Positions 36,246 to 45,800 of a stretch of DNA of 64,000 bases are shown here, in pieces. How positions within the stretch are numbered: the first letter of the stretch is position 1; every line of letters begins with the position of its first letter. This DNA is from Prosthecobacter gellanilyticus. Its GTDB lineage: Bacteria; Verrucomicrobiota; Verrucomicrobiia; Verrucomicrobiales; Verrucomicrobiaceae. Position numbers and translations under genes: made by a program. The stretch spans positions 1 to 64,000 of the forward strand of contig NZ_BKAG01000028.1 of the NCBI RefSeq assembly GCF_007992435.1. The letters run 5' to 3'. A model generated the notes under the pieces. The model was not told where the DNA came from. It searched no databases and saw only the letters and a list, made by a program, of their open reading frames with translations.

Positions 36246-38765
36246 TCACTCCCTCACGCCGATTTTCTCCACCGGAATCGCTTTGAAGCCGAGCTTAAAG
36301 GCCGGGGATTCAGGCTTGAGGCGGAAGTCGTCCTTCTGCCAGTCCACAAACATGGGATCGGCGACAAGGCTGTTTTTGTCCCAGCCTTCGGCCTGCCAGG
36401 AGGTCCATTCGTTGAGAGGTTCAGCCTCGGTGATGCGCACATCGTCAATGTCGAGATGGCCGCTCGGCTGATGGCAGTCGATGCGCAACCAAAAGTGCTT
36501 CAACCATGGCTTCCAGGCAGCTTCCGTGGTGAGAGGAATGCGGCCGGTTGCCTCGTATTCCTGCCACTCGTTTGTCACCGTGAGGCTGGTGCTGTTTGAC
36601 TGCCAATAGCCCTGCCCCGCCGCATACGCGGCAATGGCCACATTGACCGGCGCGCTGGCCTCCGTGGAGCGGATGCGCAGCTTGACGCGGTAGGCAGCCC
36701 CTGGCGTCACAGGCAGATCAGGACCATGGAAGACACTCTTCGGGTTCTTCGGATCCTTGAGCACGAGGCAGTCACAGCGCAGGAATCCGTCCGTGGTCAC
36801 GAGGTTCACCTTGCCGGGCCGATGATTGAAGCCCCAGCCCTTCGGTGTCTTGCCAGGCTCGGCAGCATCAAAGGTTTCGCTCAGCAGCGGCGCGCCTGCC
36901 TTGTCCGGACCCACTTTGTTGATGCCGGTGGTGATGGGATGACCGTTCGCCCAGGCGAGGTTTTCATCGATCGTGTTCCACTTCGGGGAGACATTGCGCA
37001 GGTCGCCATACTTCACACCTGGCTCGCTGCTAAACATGATGTTACGCCGAACCACATCACCGGTCATGAAGGTGCCGTCTTCGCGGATGGCATCCTTCGG
37101 ATGCAGCTCCATGCCGCGCATGCCCTTCCACGCAGGCTGTCCGGCGACCGATTCATAGCCTTTGATCATCTGATCAATGTGGCTCGTGTAAAAGCGCTGC
37201 TCCTTGGTCCATCCATGCAGGTCGAACTGGAACTTGCCGCCGAGCGCGAAGATGTTGTTCTCCACCACGCAGTCACGAGAGTTGTGCAGGTGGATCGGCG
37301 TGTGCGCCACGCGGTAGACAATGTTCCCGATGATGTCCAGACCGCCGCTGTTGTCGTCCGGATACAGGCCGAAGGTGAACCAGGGATGTTTTAAGCCGTC
37401 GGACTCCTGCCCGCAGCCCACCACGTCATGGATGAGATTGTACTGCCACTTGCTTCCGCGGCTGCTGATCCAGTCACGACCGCCGGTGTAGATGGCCCCG
37501 CCGTCCTGGGTTTCCAGGCAGAGATGATGCAGGTGGTTGTATTCCACGATCAGGTTGTTCCCGCTCATCTGCACGCCCATGCGCGGACCATCGTGGATGT
37601 GGTTGTGCCGTGCGATGTTTCCCACGCCATAGAGGCTGATGCCGCAGGCGTTCTTGTTAAACACGCCCATGTGATGCACATGATTGTCCTCGGCCACATG
37701 ATCCGTGCCCGTGAGTGTCTTGCGATCTCCACCGCTCAGACCGATGCCATTACTTCCGGTGTAGCTCACCTCGTTATGCGAGATGCGCACATTCTTCCCC
37801 GTGCTCACACTGATGCCGCTGCCATGAAAATCACCCACGCGAGTGAGGACACAGCGCTCGACCAGACAGTCTTCAGCACCATCAAAGGTGATCGCCGTGC
37901 CGTGACAGCCCGTGAGCGCGAAACCGCGGATCGTGACCTTCTTCGTGCCCGCCTTCACCTTGAAGAAGCTTTCCAGTGTGGGAATGCGGACCTCACAGGC
38001 ATCCACCGGCTTCTCTGGCCAGAAATAGAGCAAACCTGCGCGCTTGTCATAAAACCACTCACCCGGCGCATCCAGCTCCTCGAGGGCATTCTGAAAGTGG
38101 TAGCGATTGTGCGGATGCAGGTCATACCCGCAGTCCTTTTTCAAGGTCAGCAGTCGTGTTTGCGCATCCAATGAAGCCACAGGCTCCAGGAAGTTCCACC
38201 AGCCGTATTGCGCGAAGATATCGATCTCCACATCTTCCGGGTGCGCCCACTTCCGCAGATCCTGCGCCTTCACATACATCGTGCGTTTCCACAGATGCCC
38301 TTCAGGCGCGCCGGTGGCCGGGAAATCATCCACAAAAGCCCAGCCGCCATAGAGCGGATCCTTGGCATCAAAGTTCGGATAACGCGCCAGGATCTGCCGC
38401 TCACCATCGCAGATCAGCTGGCGCGGTGTAAACCCTTTCGGGAGCAGCTTGGAGACATCCGCCTTCATGATCTTGCCTTCATGCAGTTGCCACCCAGTGA
38501 CCTTCGGCGCACCGACGAGCGTGCTCTTTGTGCCGACGATGCTCAGGTTCGAATCCTTCGCCTCCAGAACGATGGGCTGCGTGAGCTCGGCAATGCCTTC
38601 AGGAAGAAGAATGGTGGCGACGGAGTTGTCACCGCCCTGCCGGGCCTCACGCACCTTTTGCACGGCCTGAGACAGTGTCAGTTCAGGAGAGACACGGACT
38701 TCCAGCGCCTGGGAAATGGACGTGAAAGACAGCAGGGACAAGAACGAGAGTCGACGGACAAACAT
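36246..38765 (-). CDS. Secreted right-handed beta-helix protein
   Basis: An 839-residue exported protein with a signal peptide at about 1-20. An N-terminal region (about 20-270) has the strand-rich LILPEG/VLEAKDSNLSIVG type seen before parallel beta-helices. The helix repeats lie at about 280-520 (GFALTGCHGTAITFDGAEDC; ISHNEVSYTGSNGIGLSGG; NIVYRVAHTPIHLHNSRDC). A C-terminal carbohydrate-binding-like beta-sandwich lies at about 640-790. Such proteins are usually polysaccharide lyases, glycoside hydrolases or epimerases. No catalytic set could be assigned. Its neighbour is a sulfatase, so action on a sulfated glycan is a reasonable guess. The start at 38765 was chosen for the signal peptide. 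Confidence 0.82.
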   Translation of the reverse strand: MFVRRLSFLSLLSFTSISQALEVRVSPELTLSQAVQKVREARQGGDNSVATILLPEGIAELTQPIVLEAKDSNLSIVGTKSTLVGAPKVTGWQLHEGKIMKADVSKLLPKGFTPRQLICDGERQILARYPNFDAKDPLYGGWAFVDDFPATGAPEGHLWKRTMYVKAQDLRKWAHPEDVEIDIFAQYGWWNFLEPVASLDAQTRLLTLKKDCGYDLHPHNRYHFQNALEELDAPGEWFYDKRAGLLYFWPEKPVDACEVRIPTLESFFKVKAGTKKVTIRGFALTGCHGTAITFDGAEDCLVERCVLTRVGDFHGSGISVSTGKNVRISHNEVSYTGSNGIGLSGGDRKTLTGTDHVAEDNHVHHMGVFNKNACGISLYGVGNIARHNHIHDGPRMGVQMSGNNLIVEYNHLHHLCLETQDGGAIYTGGRDWISSRGSKWQYNLIHDVVGCGQESDGLKHPWFTFGLYPDDNSGGLDIIGNIVYRVAHTPIHLHNSRDCVVENNIFALGGKFQFDLHGWTKEQRFYTSHIDQMIKGYESVAGQPAWKGMRGMELHPKDAIREDGTFMTGDVVRRNIMFSSEPGVKYGDLRNVSPKWNTIDENLAWANGHPITTGINKVGPDKAGAPLLSETFDAAEPGKTPKGWGFNHRPGKVNLVTTDGFLRCDCLVLKDPKNPKSVFHGPDLPVTPGAAYRVKLRIRSTEASAPVNVAIAAYAAGQGYWQSNSTSLTVTNEWQEYEATGRIPLTTEAAWKPWLKHFWLRIDCHQPSGHLDIDDVRITEAEPLNEWTSWQAEGWDKNSLVADPMFVDWQKDDFRLKPESPAFKLGFKAIPVEKIGVRE

Positions 38766-38887
38766 GATGCAGAGAGCGATACCCCGCTCTGCCCTGAGGG
38801 CAAATGCGAGCCTGTCGCAAAGGCGAGGTTTCCGAATCGGAGCTTGTCGGGCAGGCGTTCCCTGCCTTACTTCCCGGCCATCCACCC

Positions 38888-39232
38888 ATGTCCATCGCGT
38901 TTTACCACATCCTCCACATCGTCGGCCTGATCTTCATCTTTGCCGGTTTCGGTGCCCTTCTTTCCTCCGATTCTGCACGCAGTGCCATGAAGTGGCATGG
39001 CATCGGCCTGCTGATCAGCTTCATCTCCGGCTTCGCCATGATCTCGAAGCTTGGCTTCAAGATGTCGGCCCTGCCCACCTGGATCTTCATCAAGATGGGC
39101 CTCTGGCTCGTGCTCGGCTTCCTGCCCGTGCTGGCGCGCAAGCGCGTGCTCGCCCCGCAGGCCGTGCTGCTCCTCGCCATCATCGTCGGCGGTGTTCTGG
39201 CTTACCTCGGCTACATGAAGCCAGCCCTCTGA
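38888..39232 (+). CDS. Small membrane protein, four transmembrane helices
   Basis: A 114-residue integral inner-membrane protein with four predicted helices (about 4-24, 38-57, 63-82, 90-110) and short loops. The pattern resembles the SirB2/DUF family of small four-helix membrane proteins, but the match is not certain. The start at 38888 removes an unlikely hydrophilic extension. A strong terminator follows 19 bp after the stop. Confidence 0.8.
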   Translation: MSIAFYHILHIVGLIFIFAGFGALLSSDSARSAMKWHGIGLLISFISGFAMISKLGFKMSALPTWIFIKMGLWLVLGFLPVLARKRVLAPQAVLLLAIIVGGVLAYLGYMKPAL

Positions 39233-39251
39233 TTTGATTCACTTCTACTCC

Positions 39252-39284
39252 AGCGTGCATTGGGAAGCCAATGCACGCTTTTTT
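39252..39284 (+). terminator. Rho-independent terminator
   Basis: AGCGTGCATTGG-GAAG-CCAATGCACGCT is a perfect 12-bp stem with a tetraloop, followed by a T6 run (39279-39284). It ends the transcript of the small membrane protein gene. Confidence 0.95.
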
Positions 39285-39310
39285 GTGCTGAAGGCTCACA
39301 GCGAAAGGAG

Positions 39311-39462
39311 GGCGGACTTCAGTCCGCCGCAGGTCGATGGCAGCCTTCGAGGCACCCTTTTCCAATCCACCTCTTCAAGACGAAGACGCGGGTTCGAAGG
39401 GCATGGTTAGACCTAACCATGCCCGCCCTTTTTCGTTCGTGATGCGGCGGACTAAAGTCCGC
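39311..39462. repeat. Cluster of three palindromic repeats
   Basis: Between the terminator and the end of ppk lie GGCGGACT-TC-AGTCCGCC (39311-39328), a 12-bp stem GGGCATGGTTAG / CTAACCATGCCC with a 2-nt centre (39399-39424) and GCGGACTAAAGTCCGC (39447-39462). The first and third share the GGACT/AGTCC stem and point to a REP-like family also seen near 5.9 kb. They may end ppk transcripts. Confidence 0.85.
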
Positions 39463-39478
39463 GCCCCATGGCCATGGC

Positions 39479-41584
39479 TCACTCCTTCGGCACATGAGGC
39501 ACCAGAACGTCCGGTGATTGATTGCGCTGCTTGCTGCGGCGTGCAGCCTCCCTGGCAAAGACTTCCTGGGAGCGCTTGGCCTTCTTCGCGGCGACGGCTG
39601 GCAGATGCCACGTGCCATCACTGCGCAGCACACGACCGCGGGCGGTGTCCGCAAAGTGGGTCTCGAGGATGTGAATGAGGCGCTTGCGGGCATCCTTGTC
39701 CTCCACCGGCACCAGCAGTTCCACTCGCTTCGAGAGGTTTCGGTTCATGAAGTCCGCGCTGGAGATGAAGACCACCGGCCGGCCTCCCTGACGGAAGGTG
39801 TAGATGCGCGCATGCTCGAGATAACGGTCGATGATGCTGATGACGCTGATGTTCTCACTCAGCCCCTTCACACCAGGTCGCAGGCAGCAGATGCCGCGGA
39901 TGTTCAGGCGGATCTTCACGCCAGCCTGCGAGGCTTCATAAAGCGCCTCGATCATCTCGCGATCTTCCAGCGAGTTCATCTTCAGCATCATCTCCGCGGT
40001 CTCGCCCTGGTTCGCGCGCTCGGTCTCGCTCCGGATCATCGTGAGCAGGCGCTCGCGCAGACCAAAGGGGGCCATGCTGAGCTTCTGGAAATGCACGAAG
40101 CGTGAGCGGCCCGTGACCGTGTTGAAGAAAGCGCTGGCATCACTGCCGTAGTCTGGACGGCAGGTCAGGTAGCTGATGTCCGTGTATAGTTTCGAGGTGG
40201 CCTCGTTGTAGTTGCCCGTGCCAAAGTGCATGTAGCGCATCAGATGCCCGGCCTCGCGGCGCATGATGAGGCAGACCTTCGCGTGAGTCTTCAGACCGCG
40301 CACGCCGTAGATGATCTGCGCCCCCGCGTTCAAAAGTTCGTTAGCCCGGTCCAGGTTGCGGGCTTCATCAAAGCGCGCCTTGAGCTCCACCAGCACCGTC
40401 ACCTGCTTGCCAGCTTCCGCAGCCTTGATCAGCGCCGCCACGATGCGGCTGTTCTTCGCCGTGCGATAGAGGATCTGCTTGATGGCGATCACATTCGGGT
40501 CACCCGCAGCCTCTTCGATCAGCTTCACCACAGGCTCAAAGCTTTCATAGGGATGCTGCAGCAGCAGATCACCACGCTTCATCACCTCAAACATGCTTTC
40601 ACCCGGCTCGATCTGCGGCGGGGTCTGGCTCTGCCAGGCATCCACTTTCAGGTCATCAAAGCCCGGCAGGCCCGCGATGCCGAAGTAGGCGGTGAGATCC
40701 AGCTCACATGGGATGGTATACACCTGGGCCTTGGCGGCCTCGCACATGCCTTTGATGGCAGCCACCAGCTCGCGCTTGGCGCCGTCTTCGATCTCGACGC
40801 GGATCGTCGGGCTCTGCAGACGCTTGTCGAGGATGCCTTCCATCTCGCTCACCAGATCACTCACGTTCTCGTCATCCGCAGCGATATCGGAGTTCCGGCT
40901 GATGCGAAAGCGCGCGGTGGCCGTGACATTTTCCGAAGGGAAGTACTGATGCAGGAAGGTGCCCAGCACATCTTCCAGATTCACATACGCATACTGCACA
41001 CCTTCCGCATCCGGCACCGTGACCTGACGGGAAAGGCTGCTCGGAATGCTCACCAGCACGAGCCGCTGCGTGGCATTCTCCTCGGCCTGCGAAGCCACCG
41101 AGCAGAGCACGTTCAATTGCAGCGCAGGAATGGAAGACAGCACACCTTCCTCGATCGCGATCGGTGAGAGCACCGGAAAGATGTGCTCCATAAAGTAGTC
41201 TTCCAGATGCGTGCGCTGTACGGGAGTCAGGTCTCCCGGCTGCAGCCGATGGATGCCCTTGTCACGCAGCAGAGGCACCAGTTTCTGGCCGAGCAGCTCA
41301 TGCTGCCGGGCGATGAAGGCACTGACGCGCTCATGAATCTGATCCCACTGCTGGCTCGGTGTCAGACCGCTGGCATCCTTGGCGCGGCGGCCTTGCTCAC
41401 GCAGGAACTGCAGCGCTCCGACCCGCACCATGAAGAACTCATCCATGTTCGAGGCCGTGATGGCGAGGAACTTCACGCGCTCCAGCACAGGCAGATCCTC
41501 GCGCGAGGCCTCCTCAAGCACACGTTCGTTGAAAGCCAGCCAGCTCAGCTCACGGTTGAGGAAATGTTGGTCGGAAAATGACAT
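39479..41584 (-). CDS. ppk: Polyphosphate kinase 1
   Basis: Reversibly makes inorganic polyphosphate from ATP. The 701-residue length is normal for PPK1. The N-terminal domain opens with FLNRELSWLAFNERVLEEA and ITASNMDEFFMVRVGA. The catalytic loop GLKTHAKVCLIMRRE contains the autophosphorylated His434 (His435 in E. coli). HFGTGNYNEATSKLYTD lies just after it. The C-terminal domain holds the second phospholipase-D-like half (MNRNLSKRVELLVPVED). No ppx or pho regulator gene is adjacent. The 233-bp upstream region carries two hairpins. Confidence 0.97.
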   Translation of the reverse strand: MSFSDQHFLNRELSWLAFNERVLEEASREDLPVLERVKFLAITASNMDEFFMVRVGALQFLREQGRRAKDASGLTPSQQWDQIHERVSAFIARQHELLGQKLVPLLRDKGIHRLQPGDLTPVQRTHLEDYFMEHIFPVLSPIAIEEGVLSSIPALQLNVLCSVASQAEENATQRLVLVSIPSSLSRQVTVPDAEGVQYAYVNLEDVLGTFLHQYFPSENVTATARFRISRNSDIAADDENVSDLVSEMEGILDKRLQSPTIRVEIEDGAKRELVAAIKGMCEAAKAQVYTIPCELDLTAYFGIAGLPGFDDLKVDAWQSQTPPQIEPGESMFEVMKRGDLLLQHPYESFEPVVKLIEEAAGDPNVIAIKQILYRTAKNSRIVAALIKAAEAGKQVTVLVELKARFDEARNLDRANELLNAGAQIIYGVRGLKTHAKVCLIMRREAGHLMRYMHFGTGNYNEATSKLYTDISYLTCRPDYGSDASAFFNTVTGRSRFVHFQKLSMAPFGLRERLLTMIRSETERANQGETAEMMLKMNSLEDREMIEALYEASQAGVKIRLNIRGICCLRPGVKGLSENISVISIIDRYLEHARIYTFRQGGRPVVFISSADFMNRNLSKRVELLVPVEDKDARKRLIHILETHFADTARGRVLRSDGTWHLPAVAAKKAKRSQEVFAREAARRSKQRNQSPDVLVPHVPKE

Positions 41585-41655
41585 CCCGGATGCTTGGAAC
41601 TTCCTTACGCTTCTGACAAGTACCAGCGCAGGGGATCATGTGACAAATGCAGCCC

Positions 41656-41732
41656 TGCCCCGCTGCGGGGCATCCCCCTCAGGAAAGTCCCTGGTTGGTG
41701 AATCGGGCAGGCAGGGTCTACGGGCTGCCTGC
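41656..41732. repeat. Two hairpins upstream of ppk
   Basis: TGCCCCG-CTG-CGGGGCA (41656-41672) and GCAGGCAG / CTGCCTGC with a 10-nt loop (41707-41732). They lie between divergent ppk and the EF-hand gene; they could be REP-like repeats or leader structures in either transcript. Confidence 0.65.
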
Positions 41733-41817
41733 GACCAAAACGCGGACGGATTTCGAACACCCTGCGAAACACCGGGATGACTGTCCCCTCTTAAAAAACT
41801 AAACCCCTTATTCGATC

Positions 41818-42435
41818 ATGAAGACTCAAATCACCATCATGGCGGCACTGCTCGGCTTTGCCCTCACAGCGGCGGCCCAAAATGCCGGAGGCGGCGGCGC
41901 AGGCACGGCCCGTGTCGGTACTGGTAACGAATCCCCCAATCCCCAGGTCAACAAGAGCGGCCCCTCCGCCGCCCAGGCCGCCAGCCAGGCCCAGCTCTTC
42001 CGTCAACTGGATGCCAACCGGGACGGCATTTTGAGCGAGGAGGAATTCGCCCGCCATTCGCTGCAGAATGACCTGGACGGTCAGACCGCCGTCATCAGAG
42101 GCGCCGCCAGCACCACCACCACGGTGACACCCGCCACCACCACGACCACAGTCGCCCCCGCGGCCACCATCGTCACTCCCGCCGCCACGACCACCGTGGT
42201 GCGCCCCAGCATGCCTCCGGGCACCACGCTGCCAGCTGGCACGACCACCACCACCCTAACCACCACCTCCAGCAGCGGCGCGCCAAACTCCACCACACGC
42301 CCCACAACCTCCAGCACCACCGCCACCACTACCGGCGTCAGTGCCCCAGCCCCTACACCTCCCCTGCCCCCTGGCACCAATACCAATGGCACACCCACCG
42401 GCTCAGGCAGCGGTGCAGTCACCATTCCGCGCTAA
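41818..42435 (+). CDS. Secreted EF-hand protein with Thr/Pro-rich tail
   Basis: A 205-residue exported protein with a signal peptide at about 1-21. A single canonical EF-hand loop lies at residues 65-76 (DANRDGILSEEE), so it probably binds calcium. From residue 96 onward it is nearly all Thr, Ala, Pro, Ser and Val, with many short Thr runs. Such a low-complexity tail could be extended, glycosylated or cell-wall associated. No partner gene is adjacent; the Calx-beta protein 440 bp downstream is also a presumed calcium-binding surface protein. Function unknown. Confidence 0.82.
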   Translation: MKTQITIMAALLGFALTAAAQNAGGGGAGTARVGTGNESPNPQVNKSGPSAAQAASQAQLFRQLDANRDGILSEEEFARHSLQNDLDGQTAVIRGAASTTTTVTPATTTTTVAPAATIVTPAATTTVVRPSMPPGTTLPAGTTTTTLTTTSSSGAPNSTTRPTTSSTTATTTGVSAPAPTPPLPPGTNTNGTPTGSGSGAVTIPR

Positions 42436-42874
42436 GTCCGGAGACACCTGACTGGTTCATTTTAAAACCTTTCCGCCGTGTTTGCGCAAGCAGGCACGGC
42501 GGACTTCTTGTTAGGCACGATTCAAATCACCACGCGCTCACGGCGGCCAGATCGCGTTGAGTCGCAATAGTCTGCCGCTTTAATTGATTCGATACAAAAC
42601 TTTATATTCCGACTAGACAAGTGTGATTTAGTCGCAAATCATATTACCTCAGTATGATATCGTGAGGTGACCCCGCCAGCGACCTAACTGACGCTGATTC
42701 CCTGCCGGGAAAGGCGACCTCACTTTCAGCTCTCCACCTCCCTCTCGAGGAAAGAGCACCGCTCATAAGGCCTGATGACCCTCACAAAAGGGAGTTGAAG
42801 CCGCCTCAGAGTCACCGCGCTGCCGCCAGTCCATGGCCGGAGTGCGTGGCCCAGCTTCTCCACCACATCAGACC
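42436..42874. promoter_or_regulatory. AT-rich control region before the TPS-TonB cluster
   Basis: This is a 439-bp gap without a gene. Near its start, CCGCCGTG / CACGGCGG (42473-42502) forms an 8-bp stem that may end the EF-hand transcript. The segment from about 42570 to 42665 is clearly AT-rich, has two GTCGCAA boxes (around 42561 and 42631) and the dyads ATCATA/TATGAT and ACCTCA/TGAGGT around 42638-42667. TTGAGT-17-TTAATT (42557-42585) is a possible but weak promoter. Confidence 0.45.
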
Positions 42875-45800
42875 ATGATCCTTTCACGAACTTTCTCCCG
42901 TCTTCTCAGCGTCTTCACGCTGGCGGGCCTGTCCATCGCCTCTGCGACCACGGTGACCACGCCGGACAATGGCGATGTCTTCCTCGGTGTGCGCGCTTCC
43001 GGCGGACAGGGCTCCGGTGTGTCCCTGCTCATCAATCTCGCGGATGACACGGCCCTGAAAAATGCCGCGGCCGGAAGCACCCAGTCGCTGGGCAACTTCG
43101 AAGCCGCGCTGACCACCGCCTTCGGCGCGAACTGGGCCACGCGCAGTGATGTTTCCTGGGGCGTCTTTGGTGCGCGGAATCTGACCAACCCTGTGGTGTA
43201 TGGCTCGCGCCCGCAGTCTCCCGTGGGTTTTCCTGCCACTGCCTATGCCGAACAAGATTTGACGCAGCGCACCTCCACGAAAAACCAGGTCGTCAGTGTG
43301 ACCGAGGCTTATGCACTTCTGGATCAGTTCAGCAGCAGTGCGAACATCGCCCTCCAAACCAATTCGCTGAACAGCGGCAGCTACAGCTTCCAGGTCGGCG
43401 CTGCCGGCACCACGGACTTCGGCAGCCTGAGCCAGTGGACCACCATCGAGGGCGACTTCAGCGCCGGTGTCAGCGGCACGGTGCTGGACTTCTTCCTCTA
43501 TGGCGGCACCCCCAGCCTTCCAGCCACGTCGCGTCTCGGCTCCTTTGAGATCAGCAGCACCGGTGCCGTGAGCTTTACCCGCGCCCTGCCCGCAGGCGTT
43601 GCAGGGATCAAGTTTGCAGCCGCCGCTTTCCATGCGGATGAGGACGATGGGCATGTGACCCTGACCTTCCGCCGCACGGACGATGTCAGCGCTGCCGTCT
43701 CCGCCACGTTCAGCACGGTGAATGACAGCGCCCTCGCCGGGACAGACTACACCGCTCAGTCGAATGTCACCGTCAGCTTTGCCATCAACGAGTTTGAAAA
43801 GACCGTGCAGGTGCCGGTGCAGGATCGCGCAGGCATCTCTGCCTCGCGGAGCTTCAACGTCACGCTGGCCAATGCCTCCTCCGGAGCCCAGCTCGTCTCC
43901 CCTTCCTCCGCCACGGTGACGATCAATGATACCGACAGCGAGGTGCAGTTCACCTCCGCCACCGCTTCCCTGCGTGCGCTGAATGTGCTGAACCAGGAAA
44001 ACACAGTCGAACTCACCGTGAACCGCCTCGGCAATCTCACAGAGGCTGCCACGGTCAATGCCAGCATCGGCGTCAGCAGCACGCTCAGCAATGGCACCCA
44101 CTTCACCTTCACCAGCCCCACGCAGATCGAGTTCATCGCTGGCGACAACAGTGAGACGATCGAGATCCCGCTGAGCTCCATCCCCGCCAACGTACTGCCC
44201 GGCACCATTGTGGTGACGCTCGGCAGCCCCACGGGCACCAGCCTCGGCACCATCGCCTCCAGCACAGTGACCGTGCTGCCTAACAGCGGCGAGATCGCCT
44301 TCTCCTCCGCCACCTTCACCGCGAACGCCGTGACCGCGGCAAACGTGCCCAATGTCGCCACTGTCACCCTCACCCGCACCAACGGCACGGTGGGTTCAGC
44401 CTCCGTCAATGTGGCGAGCACTGGCGGCACGCTGACCAGCGGCACTCACTATGTCGCCCTGGCAGATCCCACGACCGTCACCTTTGCCGATGGCGTCAGC
44501 AGTGCCAGCTTTGACATCCAGCTCAATGCCATCAGCGCGGGCTTGATCGCCAGCGGCGCGAGCATCGACCTCGCCCTCAGCAGCCCCACGAACTCTGCAA
44601 CGATCGGCACACAGGCCACCGCCACCCTCACCATCACGGGCACCCCCGGCAGCATCTCCATCAGCGCTGCCAGCTACAATGTGCGTGAGGAGATCGGCAC
44701 CTTCCAGCTGCCACTCGTCCGCACAGGCGGCACCACCGGCGCAGTCTCGGTGACGGTCAGCACCACCGCCGGCACCGCCACGGCCGGAACGGACTTCACC
44801 GCCATCACCAACCAGGTGGTGACCTTCGCGGAAGGTGTCTCCACCGTGAACGTGCCGGTCACCATCCTGAATACCGTCGCCAATGAGCCTAACGAACTGT
44901 TTACCGTCACGATCAGCGGTGCATCAGCCGTTGGGACGACCTCGGCCACACTCCGCATCCTGGATGCCGATGCCGCCGCTCCCACGCTGACCCTTACCGC
45001 TCCCAAGGCCGGCTCCAAAGTCACTGGCAATGCCACCGTGAACCTCGTCGGTTCCGCGAAGGACAACAAGGAGCTCGCCAGCATCCAGCTCCAGTTCAAT
45101 GGCGCGGCTGCAGTGAATGTACCCTTCACCCTCGATGCCAAGGGCGTGCCATCCTTCACCTTCCCGGTCACGGCGCAGCGCGGCACAAACATCGCCGTCC
45201 TGCGTGCCTATGACTTCCGCGGCAATGCCTCAGCTGCGGTGTCCGTGAACTTCATCTTTGATGATCCCTTCGCACCTCTCGCCGGCACTTACAAAGGCCT
45301 GGCTCGTCCTTCCGAAACCACTGTTCCTTCTCATAGCAATAACGGCCTGGTGGACATCGCGGTGACAGCGGCAGGCAGCTTCTCCGGAAAGCTGACCATT
45401 GATGGCCTTGTGCTCCCCTTCAGCGGCGTGATCGGCAACAACGGCATCGCCCGCATCGGCGCCTCTGGCGTGGACAAGTTCCGCGTCGAGCGGCCTAACA
45501 AACCAGCCTTCGAGATCTCCTTCGCGCTGGATCTGAGCAGCACCCCCGGTGTGAAGCGCATCACCGGCACGGTCACTGAATACCGCCGCGCCACGCTGGT
45601 CGGCACTTCCAGCCTGACCGCCGAGCGCGCAGGCTTTGGCAAGACCGCCTCCGTCCCGGCGAACTACACGGGCAACAAAGGTGCCTACACCTTCGTGGTG
45701 CCTGTGCAGCCCCAGTCCTCCGCCTTCAACGCCCAGGATTATCCGCAGGGCGATGGCGTGGGCACCGCCACGGTGAAGGCTGATGGCAGCGTGACCTTGG

